The notes beneath the pieces were generated by a model. It was given only the letters and a program-made list of their open reading frames with translations, did no database searches and was not told the DNA's origin. Both the position numbers and the translations under genes were made by a program. Positions 35,771 through 49,994 of a stretch of 64,000 nucleotides of DNA are shown in pieces; position 1 is the stretch's first letter; each line of letters opens with the position of its first letter. The stretch is from Paragonimus westermani (Eukaryota > Platyhelminthes > Trematoda > Plagiorchiida > Troglotrematidae): positions 1-64,000 of the forward strand of contig QNGE01001696.1 in assembly GCA_008508345.1 (NCBI GenBank). Direction: 5' to 3'.

Positions 35771-36216
35771 TCGGACAGACTCATAAAAACTAGTTATCCT
35801 CTTTGTTTGCAGTCAGGTAAATGTTCGAAGAACACAACGTTCCGAATATTAGGTTTCAATGTATGCCATACTTTTCGAGTACATTTATAAAGTTTATATC
35901 CTCCTAGAGTGAACTGTTATGAAGTCCATCTTGGAAGTGGACATTTTTTTGTTGCAAACCACCTCGACGTAGCCTTACCACCTGGACTGTGCCATTTATG
36001 CACGTGCACACGAAATTGGCCAATCACATTGCCATGCCACATGAACACCAATCAAGAAAGGCAAACGTGTTAGCCTATCAACTACCAGTGCTAACATCTC
36101 AGCTGTTCAATGCCGCTGCGACCAATTCTGCAAAGCTGAAAAGACACGATTGACAGTGGTCATCTTTTACTCTCACATGTGAACTCAGTGCTACAATGGT
36201 AATATTAGTTTTACAG

Positions 36217-36301
36217 GAAATCATAATAGACAGTTTGATCGAGACATCTCAGTAGACCCAACCTTTGATCAAAAACCAGGTGCGCAGCCCCAAAGTCCTC
36301 G
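36217..36301 (+). CDS. candidate internal exon (27 codons), unknown protein
   Basis: A strong acceptor (GGTAATATTAGTTTTACAG, ending at 36216) and consensus donor (CCTCG|GTAAGT, GT at 36302). The segment reads NHNRQFDRDISVDPTFDQ then KPGAQPQSP, polar and disordered-looking, entering phase 1 and leaving two bases. No family recognised. Confidence 0.35.
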
Positions 36302-39300
36302 GTAAGTTATACACGTTCCACGTTTTAAGTTATGGCCATCTACACTGAATGATTTCTAAAAATGTATGTATAGTTTTCTCGTGCTAGTTATTTATTCTGA
36401 CAGTGGTGTGTTGAACCGGAGGGAACGCTGAATCGGTCGTGGTATTTTAAGATATCAGAACGTATACAGTATGTATGGAATTGTGTAAAATAACAGCAGA
36501 CTTTTAACACGTCCAACTTTGGCATAAAAACTGATACTTATTACGCTAGACATAAGGCAAGCCAGCGGCACAGACATGCCTTCCAGAACTTAGTAATGTT
36601 TGTACAGTCCCAGTTAAACACATAGCATGTCCCGTGATTTCCATCTTTTACTACACGCTTTGAGTCAGTGGTTCCCCTGTGATGATTGAAGAAATGAGTT
36701 CGACCACAAGAAGTTGTACCGGAGGAGGGCAAAAGAGGGATTCGATCAGAGTTATTTGATGTTCTTGGCAACTGTCTACCAGTATGGTGCTGATGAGCTA
36801 GTATGACTGCACCCAGGTCAACCGTCGCAGACTTGCACGAAAGCCTGTCAGATATTCGTTTCCATATCTGTCGTTCAATTATTGTGTACAAAACGAAGGA
36901 GCAAGGAATTCAAATTCAAGAATCTTAGGAGGTGATGAGCTGAGAAGAGTTTGCTATGTGCTTCTCGATATAAACGTCCTCACTTATCCTCCAATTTTAG
37001 GGCTTTCCAAAACTAGCTGTCCAAAGTGACATTTTCCAGACTTGTTCATCAGTTTAAGTGAAAACAAATCTGTGCTCACAGTCGACAAGCAGCCCAAGCA
37101 AACTAAAATCTAAGGCATGCTGAAACCTTGGCAAAAGAAATTTTTGAAGAAAAAGACCATTCTATTTCAATCCACTGAATTAAATACGTTTCCTAAGAAG
37201 CCCTAGCATGGGTCTAGTTGTGGGAATGTGGTTGACTGTGGTGTAGTCTCATAGTGGCCAGCGTTAACTGAACAACGTTAATCAGTGACTTGAGTTAGTG
37301 TATTTTCCCCGGCATGGTTTGCGGTAAATCACAATGATACCCTACACAAGTGTCTGATCTGATATGCCATAGTACGGTAAAAGTTATTCTCCATCTTTTC
37401 AGTGCCATGACTATTACGTGAACAGCGTACATCAACATAGACGTATCTCACGTACATAGAAAATATTCCTAGTAAGACTAAAGCAAAAGGCCCTTATAGA
37501 AAACGCTTGCTGGTAACTTGTTAGTAACTTGAAAATCTTCCTCAGTTTATCTTTCGAAGAAAGCTATCATATATCTGATTGCTAGCAATTAATTTAGATA
37601 AACCAGGTAAATAACAAAATATTGCTTGGTCGTGTTGTAATCAGAAGCTTCATAATTCACACTACTACTCGGCACTGTTTCTATAAATAAACTCCGTATG
37701 AGTGCTAATTGAACCAGTGTACAATGTGTTGGCTGTTTTCACAGACAGTTCGTTCTGCGCTCAGAAAACTTCAGCGTAGACATGTAAAAACTTACAATAG
37801 ATATGCAGGATGTGGACTACTCTACAGTTTAACTTTCCTCTTTGTATACGACAGACAGGTATACAGATGTGCTAAACATTTTAAGCATAAGCGTCGAAAG
37901 ATGTGTGCACTGACGTTTCCTCTGTAGAAAGCACTGGATGTTTCCGCTTTAAACAGTCATGCAATTTATGTGATTAGCTTTTCCTCCGGATTACAGTACA
38001 CAACTGATGGGTTAGTAACCGACTATGCGGTAATTTAGATTGGATGCACTCCATTTTTACTCCCCCCCGCGGTATTATTTTATTGATGGCTATGGTGGTG
38101 CACCATAACTTTTGCACATGACTGCACTGGAATGCAACTGAGATTGTTTAACTACATAGGTTGTAATAGTTATTGACTAATTAGTTATTACTTTGAAGTG
38201 TTGTTGCAAGATTGAAATGTTTAAAGAAATATGGAAAAAACCACTCAGTTTTTCCGGTGAATAAACTTGCATTACCATCTACCCACTATTCTCATTAGGT
38301 TCACAATTCGAAGGTTGTGCGGTTTGTTTCCACCAATTACTAATCAGAATGTGTGTAGGCTGGAAATAAAACCAAATCTATCCCCCCTCCCTCGATTCTT
38401 CGCAGTTCGCGGTCGGTCACGGGAAATAGATTGCTGTCATATTTGAATAGGCGCTGGTGTGCGTTCCTAAGCCTAGCCGAGTTAGAATTGACAGTTGACA
38501 CAACCAAATCATCGCACGTTCTGGTCATATTCCACAATTTCGGTTGCCACTAGGCATAACACATTGACTGCCGCCTGCTGGTTGCGTCTATTCACAATTA
38601 TGCGACAGCCGGTTGACGGCCTACAGTGTTCACACTATGATGTGGAGGGTTTCAAACAACTGCGACCGAGTTTCGTCTACCCAGCTGTTTATTCACACAG
38701 TCACTTGCATGGACGTGAAAGAATCCTAGTTACAAAGCGTACACACCTGTTCGATCTCAATTCTGTCCATCAAGCTTTATGACTGGCACAGATGTGCCGA
38801 GTGACCAATTGTTTCTTCTCCTCACCGACTCTCGTATGTCACCGGTACACGAGCTGATACACGAAGAGCTGCCGAGTTTTTTGTTGTTTCGTGTCTATAA
38901 AAGAACACCAGACATATGCAGTGCTTTACAGCTAGTGTAAAAAGAGGTATCCGGTCTTAGTTAGGCCCACCAAAGACAATTCTACCGATGAGCTTTACGT
39001 GCGGTGGTTAAAAACAGTCCAAAAACTCTCCGTTGTCTACGTCAGCTGCGAACCAAATGTTTCACAAAATTATTCGCTGTATGGGCGGACGACTGAATTA
39101 CAGTTACATGCCTGGTCACTTGCAGTCCAGCCTGCGCAATAAGTCTTAATATGCGGATAAATATGTGTGCACACTTAACAGCTAAAGATCAATGGTCCAG
39201 AACTAATTTGAACATCTCCAGGCGTTCATTCTCATTTGCCAAAACAGCGTTGTTTATAGTAGGTCTGTCCAAACTTAGACGTTTGAGTGCCGATCAACCG

Positions 39301-42300
39301 GGGCTCAAGCATAAGACAGGAAAGCGATAATTCAGTTTCAGTATTAAGTTATTAAGATAATCAAAAGCATTTTTTAATATATTGAAATTATGCCTAAAAT
39401 TGTCACATGAGGGGAAGTGTTTGCCTAACAGTTAGGTAGTGGGCTTACTTTAAACATGGTTATCCTCATTGTCTAAGAATTAAGGTATTCCAACTAACAA
39501 CCGATTACTGAGGAAATAGTGACCGGTGGTTTGTAAATCAACCCGTAAAATAATATGCTGACTGAAGTTGAAGAAAGAAAGGACATGATGTAGAATGTCT
39601 TAATCTGTTGTGGTCATAAACATAGCTAATTGCAAATAGTTTTGTCAACCAATTCAGTCCAGCCAGACGTGTCCAAAACCAGCTGCATACCCAATTAGTT
39701 CGATGACGTTTGCTGGTTGAATCGCACCTATAATCACTAATCCCTCAGCCGAGCATAAGCCTTGTCAGTTCATAAAAAGCACCAGTGTCTTGTTTCTGGT
39801 CAAATTTTGTTTATAATTTGGGTTAAAGATCACAGACACAGTGAGATGTTTGTGGTGGGCACACAGTGAGTAAACATCTACCACCCCTCATAACTTGTAG
39901 CAAACTAACAATCTGCTCATATTTAGGTCATTTATAACCCGGCGATATAAAAGTGTACATTCTCCGATACATTTAAAGCTACACGGGTTTAGTATACGAT
40001 ACTCTGCATATATCAACCAGAATCTTGCCTTTAATGATCGTGATATATTTTGAGCCTTTTTCCTATGTGACGTGAATCACAGAACTGAAGACATAATCAA
40101 GTTATATGAGGTTAGTATTTAAATTACAGTGGAACTAATTAATACCTCAAGGATCACGAATAGTTAATCAATTTTCTACATAGTTGAACAGTACCGACTG
40201 TTGGTTAGATAAGGTGACATCTTGCAGGCATCCCAGTTTCACTGTTGTTACAATCAACTGAAACAGTTTGTAGGTTAGATGAAATGTTTCACACAATCTA
40301 AGCACGGCAATAGGAACCAAAATGCAACACCGAAAGAGCGACGGGTCACGTGACTGACCATTTTAAAAATGACCAATCGCATTGCGAACCAAAATCATCA
40401 TGTTACATCGAAGTATACTCGTTACTTAAAGAAACAAAGCTACGGGTTTCAGTGAATATGTATATTTAGCAACTTTGATAAAATCGATCTAATGCGAGTA
40501 AAAAATTCAATTTGTAAAAATCTAATGGTTAGTGTGTTAAAGAAGGCGTATCACAGTCTTCGTTAGCGATAATGTTGAGTCAAGTATTAAGCTGACACAC
40601 GTTATAGCCGTCTTTTTACTTTCGAGTTTCATTCTCCATAGCTGAAGTAACTTGTTCACTATCACACTGCGCAAGTAATTTCGTCTGGTTTTTCGTAGGT
40701 TTAGCTTAATTTCATTTCAGATCATTCAGAAGATGTTAGCTTATCGATACAAATGGCAAAACATCGTAAATTTAAATGCTTGCTGGCTAAAATAAAACTT
40801 CGAGCAACTGACTGTCTGTGACGTTTTGCAAATATCAAATTTCAGCCTTCAGATACCGACTGTAATAATCACATTTCAGTGTCACATCACAAGCTAGGAG
40901 GAGCAAAGTGTAAGCAAATGGATGGTTATACCATGTTCTTCGAAAGGAAAAGTTGCGATGGCACACTGTTACGAAAGGAATATTTCATTATTGTCTACGG
41001 TAGATTTGGGAGGTTGTGTTAATTTGTCCAAACTACAGCTCAGGTGGAAATAATACACCTATGACTGCCTGTTCTGTTCATCTCTCACCTCCTGCATTTC
41101 AGTGGCCAATCGTTGGCACTGACTCGATGGACAGTGGTTGTCTGACCCACATTGATGTCCGGATTTTGCGTACGCCCGCCGCTTGATTTCAACTCCGATT
41201 AGACTCGTTCTCATTCGACCTCTATATGCGTTGAGATAGGCGCCAGACATAAAAAGACGCTCGCCGTCATCATCATTGCTACTATCTTTGCCATCAGTTC
41301 ACTGGCCGTATGTGTGGTCCTGTCAGGTGACTGAGCAGAAGGAGACCGAGTGAGGGTAGAAGAAAAGATAATTTGCTGAATCCACCAGGTGTTTCGGTTT
41401 CCACCACTAAAGATTGATAGAGTCCGTTTGATTTGAGAAATGGACTTATATGACTGCTTAATTCTCATTAAAAAGCCGGTCTGTAGTACCCTAGAATGTG
41501 TAAACTGTCCGGAAAAGTTACAGATAACTGAGATGAGATGAAGAAAGTGAGTTTACACTTCTCTAAATTGAACTTCAGTCGCATTAAATCGATGTGGCGA
41601 CCCACGATAGCTAGCTGAATTGCGAGTTTTTTCTGTCCTGTTAACTTGGTCCACCGGAAACCTGTTTACCAGCTCCCGACGCATCGCCAACAAAATTGGT
41701 GATTCGTACAGGCGTAGTGTGAACCCAGTGAAATCGTTCGGAGCAAGCTGGAATCACAAGGAATCATGTAGAAATCCTAAATGTTAGCCGGTTGAACTTC
41801 ATTCACAAGGCCACTAGAGTCTAACGTTTCGAATCTGAACGCATAAGTCATAAATACCTTCTGCATACATTATGGAAGTAACATCCAACTTGTAATGGAA
41901 TATGCGAATGATATGGCCAAAACTGTTAACGCATCAATTTGAGTAGTGTCCTGGTCTGTAACTTTGACGCGGATGCTACTGTTTGCTAGCTGCTCCCATT
42001 GGAACTACTGCAACTAGCTTTGGAAAGCCTCTTGTAGGTTTCATCAACAACTTCAGCTTACCGAATAGTGTTCGTCTAGGGGACTCAACGAAATGATCGG
42101 TGTGTTAGCGATTATCAAAAAAGGTTTGCTACTTTACATAACCTTTTATCAATAATCTCCACGAGTGTACTCTTTCCGAAATTGCCATAGTGATCGTCTA
42201 TTTTAATAAGTTGGTCAGTCTTGTCTCCTTTAATTGGTCCTATATTGCATTTGGCTATTATCAGTTACTGCAAGAAAGCTGTATTCCATCACGTTTTCGC

Positions 42301-45300
42301 CAGCTTACCGTTTGGCGTAGTATTTCATGATGGAATGTTTTGAGTGCCTATGTGTGGTTTTTGGGATGACTACAGGCAGTTCAGGTGTGTAATTAGTTCA
42401 GATCAGTGGGTCGGTAATATTACCATACTTATTTGGTCCCACTCCTGTCCAGATGGGGAAAATCTCACTTGTGCATCAAAGTTGTATACTGCAATTTGTG
42501 TTCAGTAAAAAGAATTACGCATCACATTTATTGAACTGAAGCTTTTCTATTCAGATAAGCTGTCCCAATCGGCTAACTTAGATATAAACCAGCAGACTAG
42601 GGTTTTGATCCCGATCGAGCTAGCCAGTAAAACACGTCTTTGGTACAACCAGGATTTGGACCCTGAAAAACGTTTTCCTAAAACAAGCATACTGAAAGCA
42701 AAAACATAGTTCAGACACCAGACGAACGGATTGTCATATTCGAACGCCTGGCCGCTTCCTTCTAGCCTAAAAACAAGCCTATTTCTTTTCATGTCCTTAG
42801 AGTCAGTAGTCATCAGACATAACTTAAAATGTGAATACGCTTTTCAGTGATCTAAGTGATCTAGTCTAAAAACGGATCCTCAAAAGAAAACAACAGTGGA
42901 CTCAAACATTTCCACTGCACTGTTGAAGAAAGTGCGTTAGTAATCACAATGGGCAAATTTCAATCATTCACTGTGATAGTCTTGTCCAACAGGTGCGAGC
43001 AAGGTCAAAGGTGGACCACCGCGCAAGTAGGCCAGAATGACTACTCACGCAGTAGATGACTGGCGACAAATTAGTTCAGTAAAACAAAAACGGGATGGGT
43101 AAGCTATCGGGATTAAATATCAGGCTGGTGAGAAAAAATAGGGAATACAAGCACTGAGATTTGCACGTTCCCTGCGCTCATCAATGGTAAACGTGTGATC
43201 GGTGTCCACAGCTAACCTCAACGGAAGAAAACAGTTGACACTCATGTTGCATTCCTCCTGTAAGACTTGGTCCTGGTCTTAAGAGTTCATTCTATTCTGC
43301 CAGTGTAAACATTCCAGTAAGACCGTTGGATGTAACTCGATGCAAAAACATGTGTAGGCTTTTCGGAAATAGCAGAAACGATTTGATGTTTTAATGCAGC
43401 AAAGCAAAATTATTACGACTCACTTTTCTGACATTTTGAACAAAACCGTGTAAAAGCTAATCTGCCGATGGATAGTTGAATTCAAATTTTGGTAAGTCAT
43501 GTCAAATTGGTGAATTGCTTCATGCAAACCGACAGGTACGTTTCCTGCATCTTTACATACATATATATATATATTTACAACGTCAGCAAATGAGAGGCGT
43601 TTAAATACTCGTGCCAAAATAACAAGATAATTATCGTAGAACTTGAGGACAAGCTAAGTAAATCGGTTGATCCTACGGTAACAAGTTTGAGTTTCTATAT
43701 AAACTGGATATATCCAAAGTGATTGACAGCACAGTGGTGTTAATGACCATGATTACCATAAGACTGCACTCGTTTGTGTTTCAGTTGCCTGATCTCATAT
43801 TGTCCTGACCACCGTAAACCCCACGCGATTTTTTCGTTTCATTTTTGTGTAAAATAGGCTACGACAGTTCTGAAGCGCTTGAACCTTAGACTCCTTTGTT
43901 ACTTTTCATTTTGTTGGCTAAAAATACACTAGACACGTTTTTCTGGAACTATCGTATTATACATTTTGTACAGTTTTTCTGACACTGACGTATACTCATG
44001 GTTAGATTTCTGGAGTTCATTGACTTGCCGATGCCAAGCCATAACAGACTTGCTACACTGCTTAACACTGACTGTAATTTATTGCATGGAGATTCGTAAG
44101 CAAGGTCGTTAGTTAAAACTTGGATGCACCATACTTTAAGTAATCTGAACTTCCCATGATATCATCCCTATGTTTTTAGTGATTACAGACGAGTTGGAGC
44201 GGTGTGTGTGTGTGGTGAAGTGGGCTAGAAGCGAAAGTTCGTCAACCTTCGGAATTTCATCTCACTGCATTTCCATTGATGAATTAGTTCCCGGTACAGT
44301 TTGTTCACTCATTCTGAACATACACAAGCAAAGATATGTTTGTTAACATGCCTGTTTGCTTGACACTTATGATATTTTGCATTCGTTTGAAATGTTATTT
44401 TCACGAACTTCACCTGTCACTCAACGGTCGTTCTTAATAAGCTGTGCTTCAAACGAAAAAAATATTTTTAGCAAAACGCAAGTATTCCATTGAAAACAAT
44501 GTTGGTTTGTTGGTCACAAACGTTTACCTTGTGTGTGGATATATTTATTTCCATGCAACCAAAGATAACTGCACGAGAGTCACCTCACAAAATAACAGAT
44601 TTTTCAGTCGGACGGAGTTAGCATAATTCCACCCGGAGACTTTACCCGCCTTTTAGAGAGGTGACAAAGTATTTAGTTTTAAAGAAAGAAATAACCTTAC
44701 CAAATTGCTAGAGGGCATACAACATATAGTGCGCTGACTTCATTTGTTCGAATCATCGGGTTACAGGGAACAATCTTTTCTTATAATACACAGTTATATA
44801 AGAGAATGGCGTGCACAGTTTCAAAGTCACGGCACCGTGATGTATTGTGTCAGCATTTTCTACCAACGGAGAACTGGTAATTGACGTCTGATCAAGATTA
44901 CATCTGTTTACGTCAAAGTCTTGTGGTAGTAGTTCCGTAGTACGAAGGTGAACGAGATGATTTATCAAACTACGTGGTGTGTTTTGCTGTGGAAGATGCT
45001 GAGTTTGTGCTTGAACCTCGGGTGTCAATCCACAATGCATCACCTCAAGTAGTAGCCATTTGAAGATAAATCATGCCTCTCTCTTTCGTAAGTTCCCACC
45101 AGCCGTGGGTGGGTAGATGAACTGAAACAGCCTTTTTAAACAAAAAGTGAGTGCAGATTTGTGTTGTTGTGAGAAAGTGACGACCGGCAAACCACATTTT
45201 GCATTCTGTAGTCATTCCCAGCGGTGCAACTGATAAAGGTCTGCTTCTGATAAGTTGCCTGTGGTTAAATTCCGAATCGTCACTGTTTATAATAAAGTTC

Positions 45301-46377
45301 GGTAAGTTTGTTTGTATATTCAATCCCAAGTACTGAGTTCAAAGGAGCTTCTCCTCAGGTTTGATACGGTTGGTTGTGCACAAGTTCGCAATATAAGTTC
45401 GTCTTCTTGCCAAAATGCGTTTCGACCACATCAGTGCAAGTGGAGATGTACAACAATAAGGCAAACATGTTACTTTTCAGCACTCCGAAATTCCTATTAT
45501 TTAAGTGTGCACACGGTCATCTGCGTCATCTCCTCAAGTGATAATTAATACACCGCAGTTGAAATTATGATTGATTAACTGATCATATTCAACAAGCAAG
45601 AAATTGCCGTGAACCTAGTGGTTGTAAAACAAGGCGGCATCAGCAGATGGAAAATTCATCTGCTCCCACCACGAGAGAAATATATTAATGTGGGGTCTGT
45701 CAACTTGTTGCCTTACCAGAAGCTGAAATTATAAGACAGAAAGTTCTACCGGATCAGATGATAAAAACAACCGAACTATTTGCAATTCGTAAAGTTTAAT
45801 GCTTGACTGTTCTGAACAATACTATGAAGGATAGCCATCTTCTCAAGAAACCATCCACCAACTTCATTAATGCTTATAACGATTTCTTAGCCTTAATGCT
45901 TCATTCATTTCTGCATGGAACATTTGTTTACCTGTTTACAACGGAGTAGTTTTTTTCAAGTTCAATCACGTATAGCATAAATCGGTATGCAGCAAGCAAA
46001 GACAACATTCAGTTCTTGTTCAAATGTGTACTTTGAACCTCATTTAATACTTCAACACTACTATCGTTTTGTTCTACGAATAGTGAGCGAAGCTTTTACC
46101 CAAACCGGATCTAATTCAGATGTGGTAATAAATCAACCTCCTCAGAATGTAAGAATGTGTACTATCGGCATTGTGCGTGTATTTCACCATCACGGTGTGA
46201 ATTGTCATTTCAAGCCATGGTTGCAACTGGCTCAGAAAAAACTACCACAAAAAGTTTCTAAATAGGATTTCCAAACTGTTCGTCACATGCTGCGGTGAAT
46301 CACTATTTCAATTAACCTAGAAATTTATTTATTAATTGATCCCTCAACAAAACGCGCTTTTCGATTTTACTGTACAG
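36302..46377. other. no firmly supported feature; microsatellites
   Basis: About 10 kb of AT-rich sequence. An AT microsatellite lies at about 43556-43575 and a short GT run at about 44206-44217. Possible micro-exons (for example 40880-40909 and 45255-45301, each with acceptor and donor) are too short to support. I found no repeat shared with other parts of the window. Confidence 0.35.
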
Positions 46378-46494
46378 TAAGACTTCTGAGACAGCCCATA
46401 GAAGTGTTTAGTCGAAAACTCGTCGCACAGTGTAACTACGCGAGAGAAATGTTTACTGACCAAATCTACCATTTCACAAATGACGATGTTGCTA
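46378..46494 (+). CDS. candidate internal exon (38 codons), unknown protein
   Basis: A very strong acceptor (CGCTTTTCGATTTTACTGTACAG, ending at 46377) and consensus donor (GCTA|GTAAGT, GT at 46495). The segment reads RLLRQPIEVFSRKLVAQ then CNYAREMFTDQIYHFTNDDV, phase 1 at both ends. Balanced composition with an aromatic-rich second half looks like a folded domain, but I cannot name it. One of the two best exon candidates. Confidence 0.42.
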
Positions 46495-46614
46495 GTAAGT
46501 ACTCAGTAAAATTGAGACTTGTGTAATGTCCATTATTAGTGACTGTTTTTATCAATATCACTCTTACAGCATAGTTCATATGGACTTTCAATAATCTTTG
46601 CAAACCTCCAATTT

Positions 46615-46745
46615 AAAAAATTGGTACTGGATTCGAGTTTCGCTACCAGTAGAATTCACTAGGCCATGTATCAATGTCATAGTCCGTACTTGAACACTAA
46701 TAGAAAATCCCCCGATGGGACCTTGTCATGCACCGCATTCAGTAA
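46615..46745 (-). repeat. SINE-S, strongly degraded copy
   Basis: The minus strand reads CTACTGGTAGCGAAACTCGA then ATCCAGTACC, aligning to the ribozyme segment (CTACTGACGA...GAGCGAAACTCGATTCTAGTGC) with a deletion in stem II. GTTCAAGTACGGAC lies upstream at the box B position. Assignment rests mainly on the GCGAAACTCGA block. Confidence 0.45.
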
Positions 46746-48801
46746 TTTCCAACCACTTCATCATAGTGAGAAATATTTAGCTATAAATGAGCTAATCATA
46801 TTAAGTTTGCTTTGCCTGCAATTTTGTTAGCTTTGTGTTCATGGAGACTTTCTGATAATTCCGTTAGGTCTAACAAATCATTTGCAGCAAAATACTTTCA
46901 CCCATTCCTGAATAGTACATGTGTAATATTGGGACACGCTGAATAGGTCTAATCCATAGGTCACTGGACTGCCTACAATTCACTCTGAATGTTTTCATCT
47001 GCTTAGTAACTAGTTATTATTATTATGACGTAAATTAATATCGCAGACCGACTGAAGTAAAATCTCTGCACCTATGTTTAGTTCTAGGATTACGCTTATC
47101 CTGACCCACTAGTCAGCTTGTGCAATTGGACTTTTCCAGATGAATGACAGACCATAACGACCCATAGATGCCGTATCACTGTCCTAACTCCCCTTCACTT
47201 GACCGGACTCCACTCAAAATAGACATTGGCGGTGACCTGGTTGGGTTTGTACAGGATAGTGACAGATTTAGGATTGGTTGACTCATCCAACCAAGAAACA
47301 AACAAGCCATCCACGACAGTCCACTTCAGTCGGGTGGGCGATGTGTGTTCCAGTTTCACTTTGAAAATCCCGCAACCACAGGCAACGAAAGGAAATTAAA
47401 ATGAGAGGGAGAGGATTTTTAATTTCCTCTTCGCCGTGCACTACTCTCCGGAGGTGTCATGAACGTACAATCCTTAACAATCATCCAAATGTAATTGAAT
47501 CCGGAAGGTAGGCAAAAAGTAGGTATTTGTACTTAAGTGTAATGCTACCATGATTCGATTAAGTACACCATATGATGAGGACTTCCTGGATTTCAACTTA
47601 ATCTGACAGAGACCTGTCCGTTCCGGGAATAAATAACGTCGAAGTGTTTTCACTATGTTCCTTAATGTGGAATGGCGGCGAACGCTGCAAACACTTTTAG
47701 TACAACGAGCATAATAGCTAAGCAAATGGAATTATGCGTAAATGTGTGGCGACAAAGGAGGTGCTTTATAAGCATAAATCGAACACAACATGTCTCCTCA
47801 TCTGCGAGCCAGAACAAAACCTGTTGGACAGCATTGGCCTCGTTGATCTGAGTCTTGGCTGTGTGGAACTCTGTTGAAGTTCTGTTAACGGTAATCCTGT
47901 TCTTGTCCGGCTAGGCTATACTGAACGACCTGAAGTCATTTGTGACCAAACAAAAACACGCATAAACCCAGGGAATATTTGGAATAAGACCTCTAACTCT
48001 CTTGAATATATATGGGGAGTTACTTCATAAGATCCCTACTTACAGGTGATCTTCAGTGAAACAAAACTTGTTAACTGCCTAGCTGCTTACTAGAAAGCTT
48101 TTCATCGAAGATGAGCCGGTATGAGACTTTTGGGTCAATGCGCAACTTTTGCTGAGAAGGAAACTAATTCCAACTTACAGCTAGATTAGAAATATTGAGT
48201 AGAAGGTCCATATTAGTAAGTGCAACTCAGCCATTCACGAAGACTTTAAGTTTTTAATTAAAGATCGCGTATGTTTTCTTCATACGACTGGCCGTGCAAT
48301 ATGAAATTCGGACGTGTAGCTGAGACGGCAATTCATTTGGCAACATAATAAACCACAGCTCGTTCAGTATGTTGCCACGATTTATTTGTTAACACATCAT
48401 TTAGTTTGTTATGAAACAACTCTCTAGTGAATTATTGTCTTTTAATAAACAACGGATGATTTCGAAAATATCTGAACTCGCTGAAGTTAACTACATATGC
48501 TGAAGTTCTCACCAGAAACCATCATGCCACACAAGTTTCTTAGTCCACCTTAATTCAGTTCCTAACTGCCCTATAAAATATTAACAAATAAGCAGTCCCC
48601 TATAGATATTTGTCCGTCGCTTGTTCGAATAGATACGATACGCATCAGATTAGTGAGGCTGATATCATGTCATAACTTTCTGCAACTATCTAGAGACTCA
48701 TGCTACTTGATTGCAGTTTTTAATATTCATTCATGTAAAGGAGAGGTGAATTAACAAAGATTCAAATGTTACAAGTAATTGAAGGGGCTAAAGTCATAAC
48801 G

Positions 48802-48822
48802 TATATAAATATATATATATAC
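48802..48822. repeat. AT microsatellite
   Basis: An uninterrupted run of about seven TA units preceded by TATAAATA, just beyond the 3' end of the mariner remnant. Confidence 0.8.
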
Positions 48823-48939
48823 ATAGGGCGTTGCAATAACTGAAGGTCGACGCTATTTTTAACGGGGCCTCTACGAACAGCGGTGTTCGTCACGTATCAT
48901 TCGATCATCTGCCCAACACCTTCAAAGCAAAAGATATCT

Positions 48940-49509
48940 ACATGTTTTTTTTCATTCAGTTTTCCCACCTTCTGTTTGTTTCATTGCCAAAAGATTGGAG
49001 CCTTCGATTCTAATACTTTTCTGCATTTTAAAGCGGACAGAATTCACGAGGAACAGAGTCAGTGTAACAAATCCGGTGGATAGTTGCTTGTGGTCTATAT
49101 TAGTGATACGTTGCCTTTGATAATCTAATGGTGTAAGCCAGATCATCGTCAGCAAGATGAAGAGACATGTAGTCAGCATGCATTCGTTTGTAACAGGTAG
49201 ATTGGGATGAGCAATGTTACGAACCGATTGTATTATTCTAGCTCTTAAATCACACAATCGCCGATGCAAACCAGCGCCTGTGATTCCCATTCTGTGTAAC
49301 AGATACTGTTTTGACCTTACTTCTTCAGCACCATAGGACATGACGAATATGATTTTATGGATAATAGCCCGGCATCTGAAAGCTTTGGGCTTCAGGAAGC
49401 CAGTGGACATATCTGATTTCAATTTTGTTCCAGGGTTATAAAGATGAATTCGCGTCTGATCATTTGTGATTAACCGTTGCATAAGGTTGCCCCAGTTTGT
49501 CTGCGTCAA
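48940..49509 (-). pseudogene. mariner-family transposase, decayed
   Basis: The minus strand reads RLITNDQTRIHLYNPGTKLK, then LKPKAFRCRAIIHK and a GITGAGLHRRL block, aligning with the mariner GDET-W-H-YDPETK, PKK-R...K and TGxYY segments. Near 49190 the match shifts frame. The new frame reads LLQTNAC, then YPPDLLH and ILSALK, the counterparts of LLHDNARPH, YSPDLAPSD and LFPKLK. The first catalytic Asp motif (GDET) is now NDQT and the second (HDNA) is QTNA, and several stops occur, so no transposition activity remains. Terminal inverted repeats were not identified. Confidence 0.72.
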
Positions 49510-49913
49510 AACGAGATTTTCTTCCGGATTCTAGAAGCGGTGGCATCATCCTGTGCATTCAACTTACATTCACCCTGAACATGATCAACTGTCCACGAAT
49601 TATTCGGCCTATTAGGGTCGACTCAAAGCACAGCGCTTCTTCCAAATGTTCAATGGTTTCCTTGAAGATCATCTCCATAAGTTGCATTGTGAATGGTTCG
49701 TTCTCAGTGAACCAATTTTTCAGGCGAAGTTAAGCAAACTGGCACATTAGTGTGAACCGTAAAAAAACTATTTCTTGTGTTTACGCAACATGCGCTGGTG
49801 GGTAACCTTTATTGTAATTTCCCCAGCATTGAAATTTCAGCGACAGTTCAATCATTCAGCATTTGCCTTCTCTTCAGTTACTATTTGAAGTAACCACCAG
49901 TTAGAAGGACACG

Positions 49914-49959
49914 TGACTTCAAGTCACACATGACTTCAAGTCACACATGACTTCAAGTC
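49914..49959. repeat. 17-bp tandem repeat, about 2.7 units
   Basis: Unit TGACTTCAAGTCACACA. Each unit contains the near-palindrome GACTTCAAGTC. The array lies about 35 bases before the 3' end of the minus-strand SINE-S copy. Confidence 0.85.
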
Positions 49960-49994
49960 CAGAAGAACTTGGAACGTGGTCGATTTCTGTATTT

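Noticed and set aside
36541..36891. Minus-strand frame of 116 codons with a vague PLE-like YVFNWDCTN segment
   Set aside because: No YIG-T, EH or catalytic-glutamate blocks in order; not enough to call.
44690..44765. Possible box-B-like GTTCGAATCATC, suggesting another tRNA-derived repeat
   Set aside because: No box A at proper spacing and no match to either repeat family.
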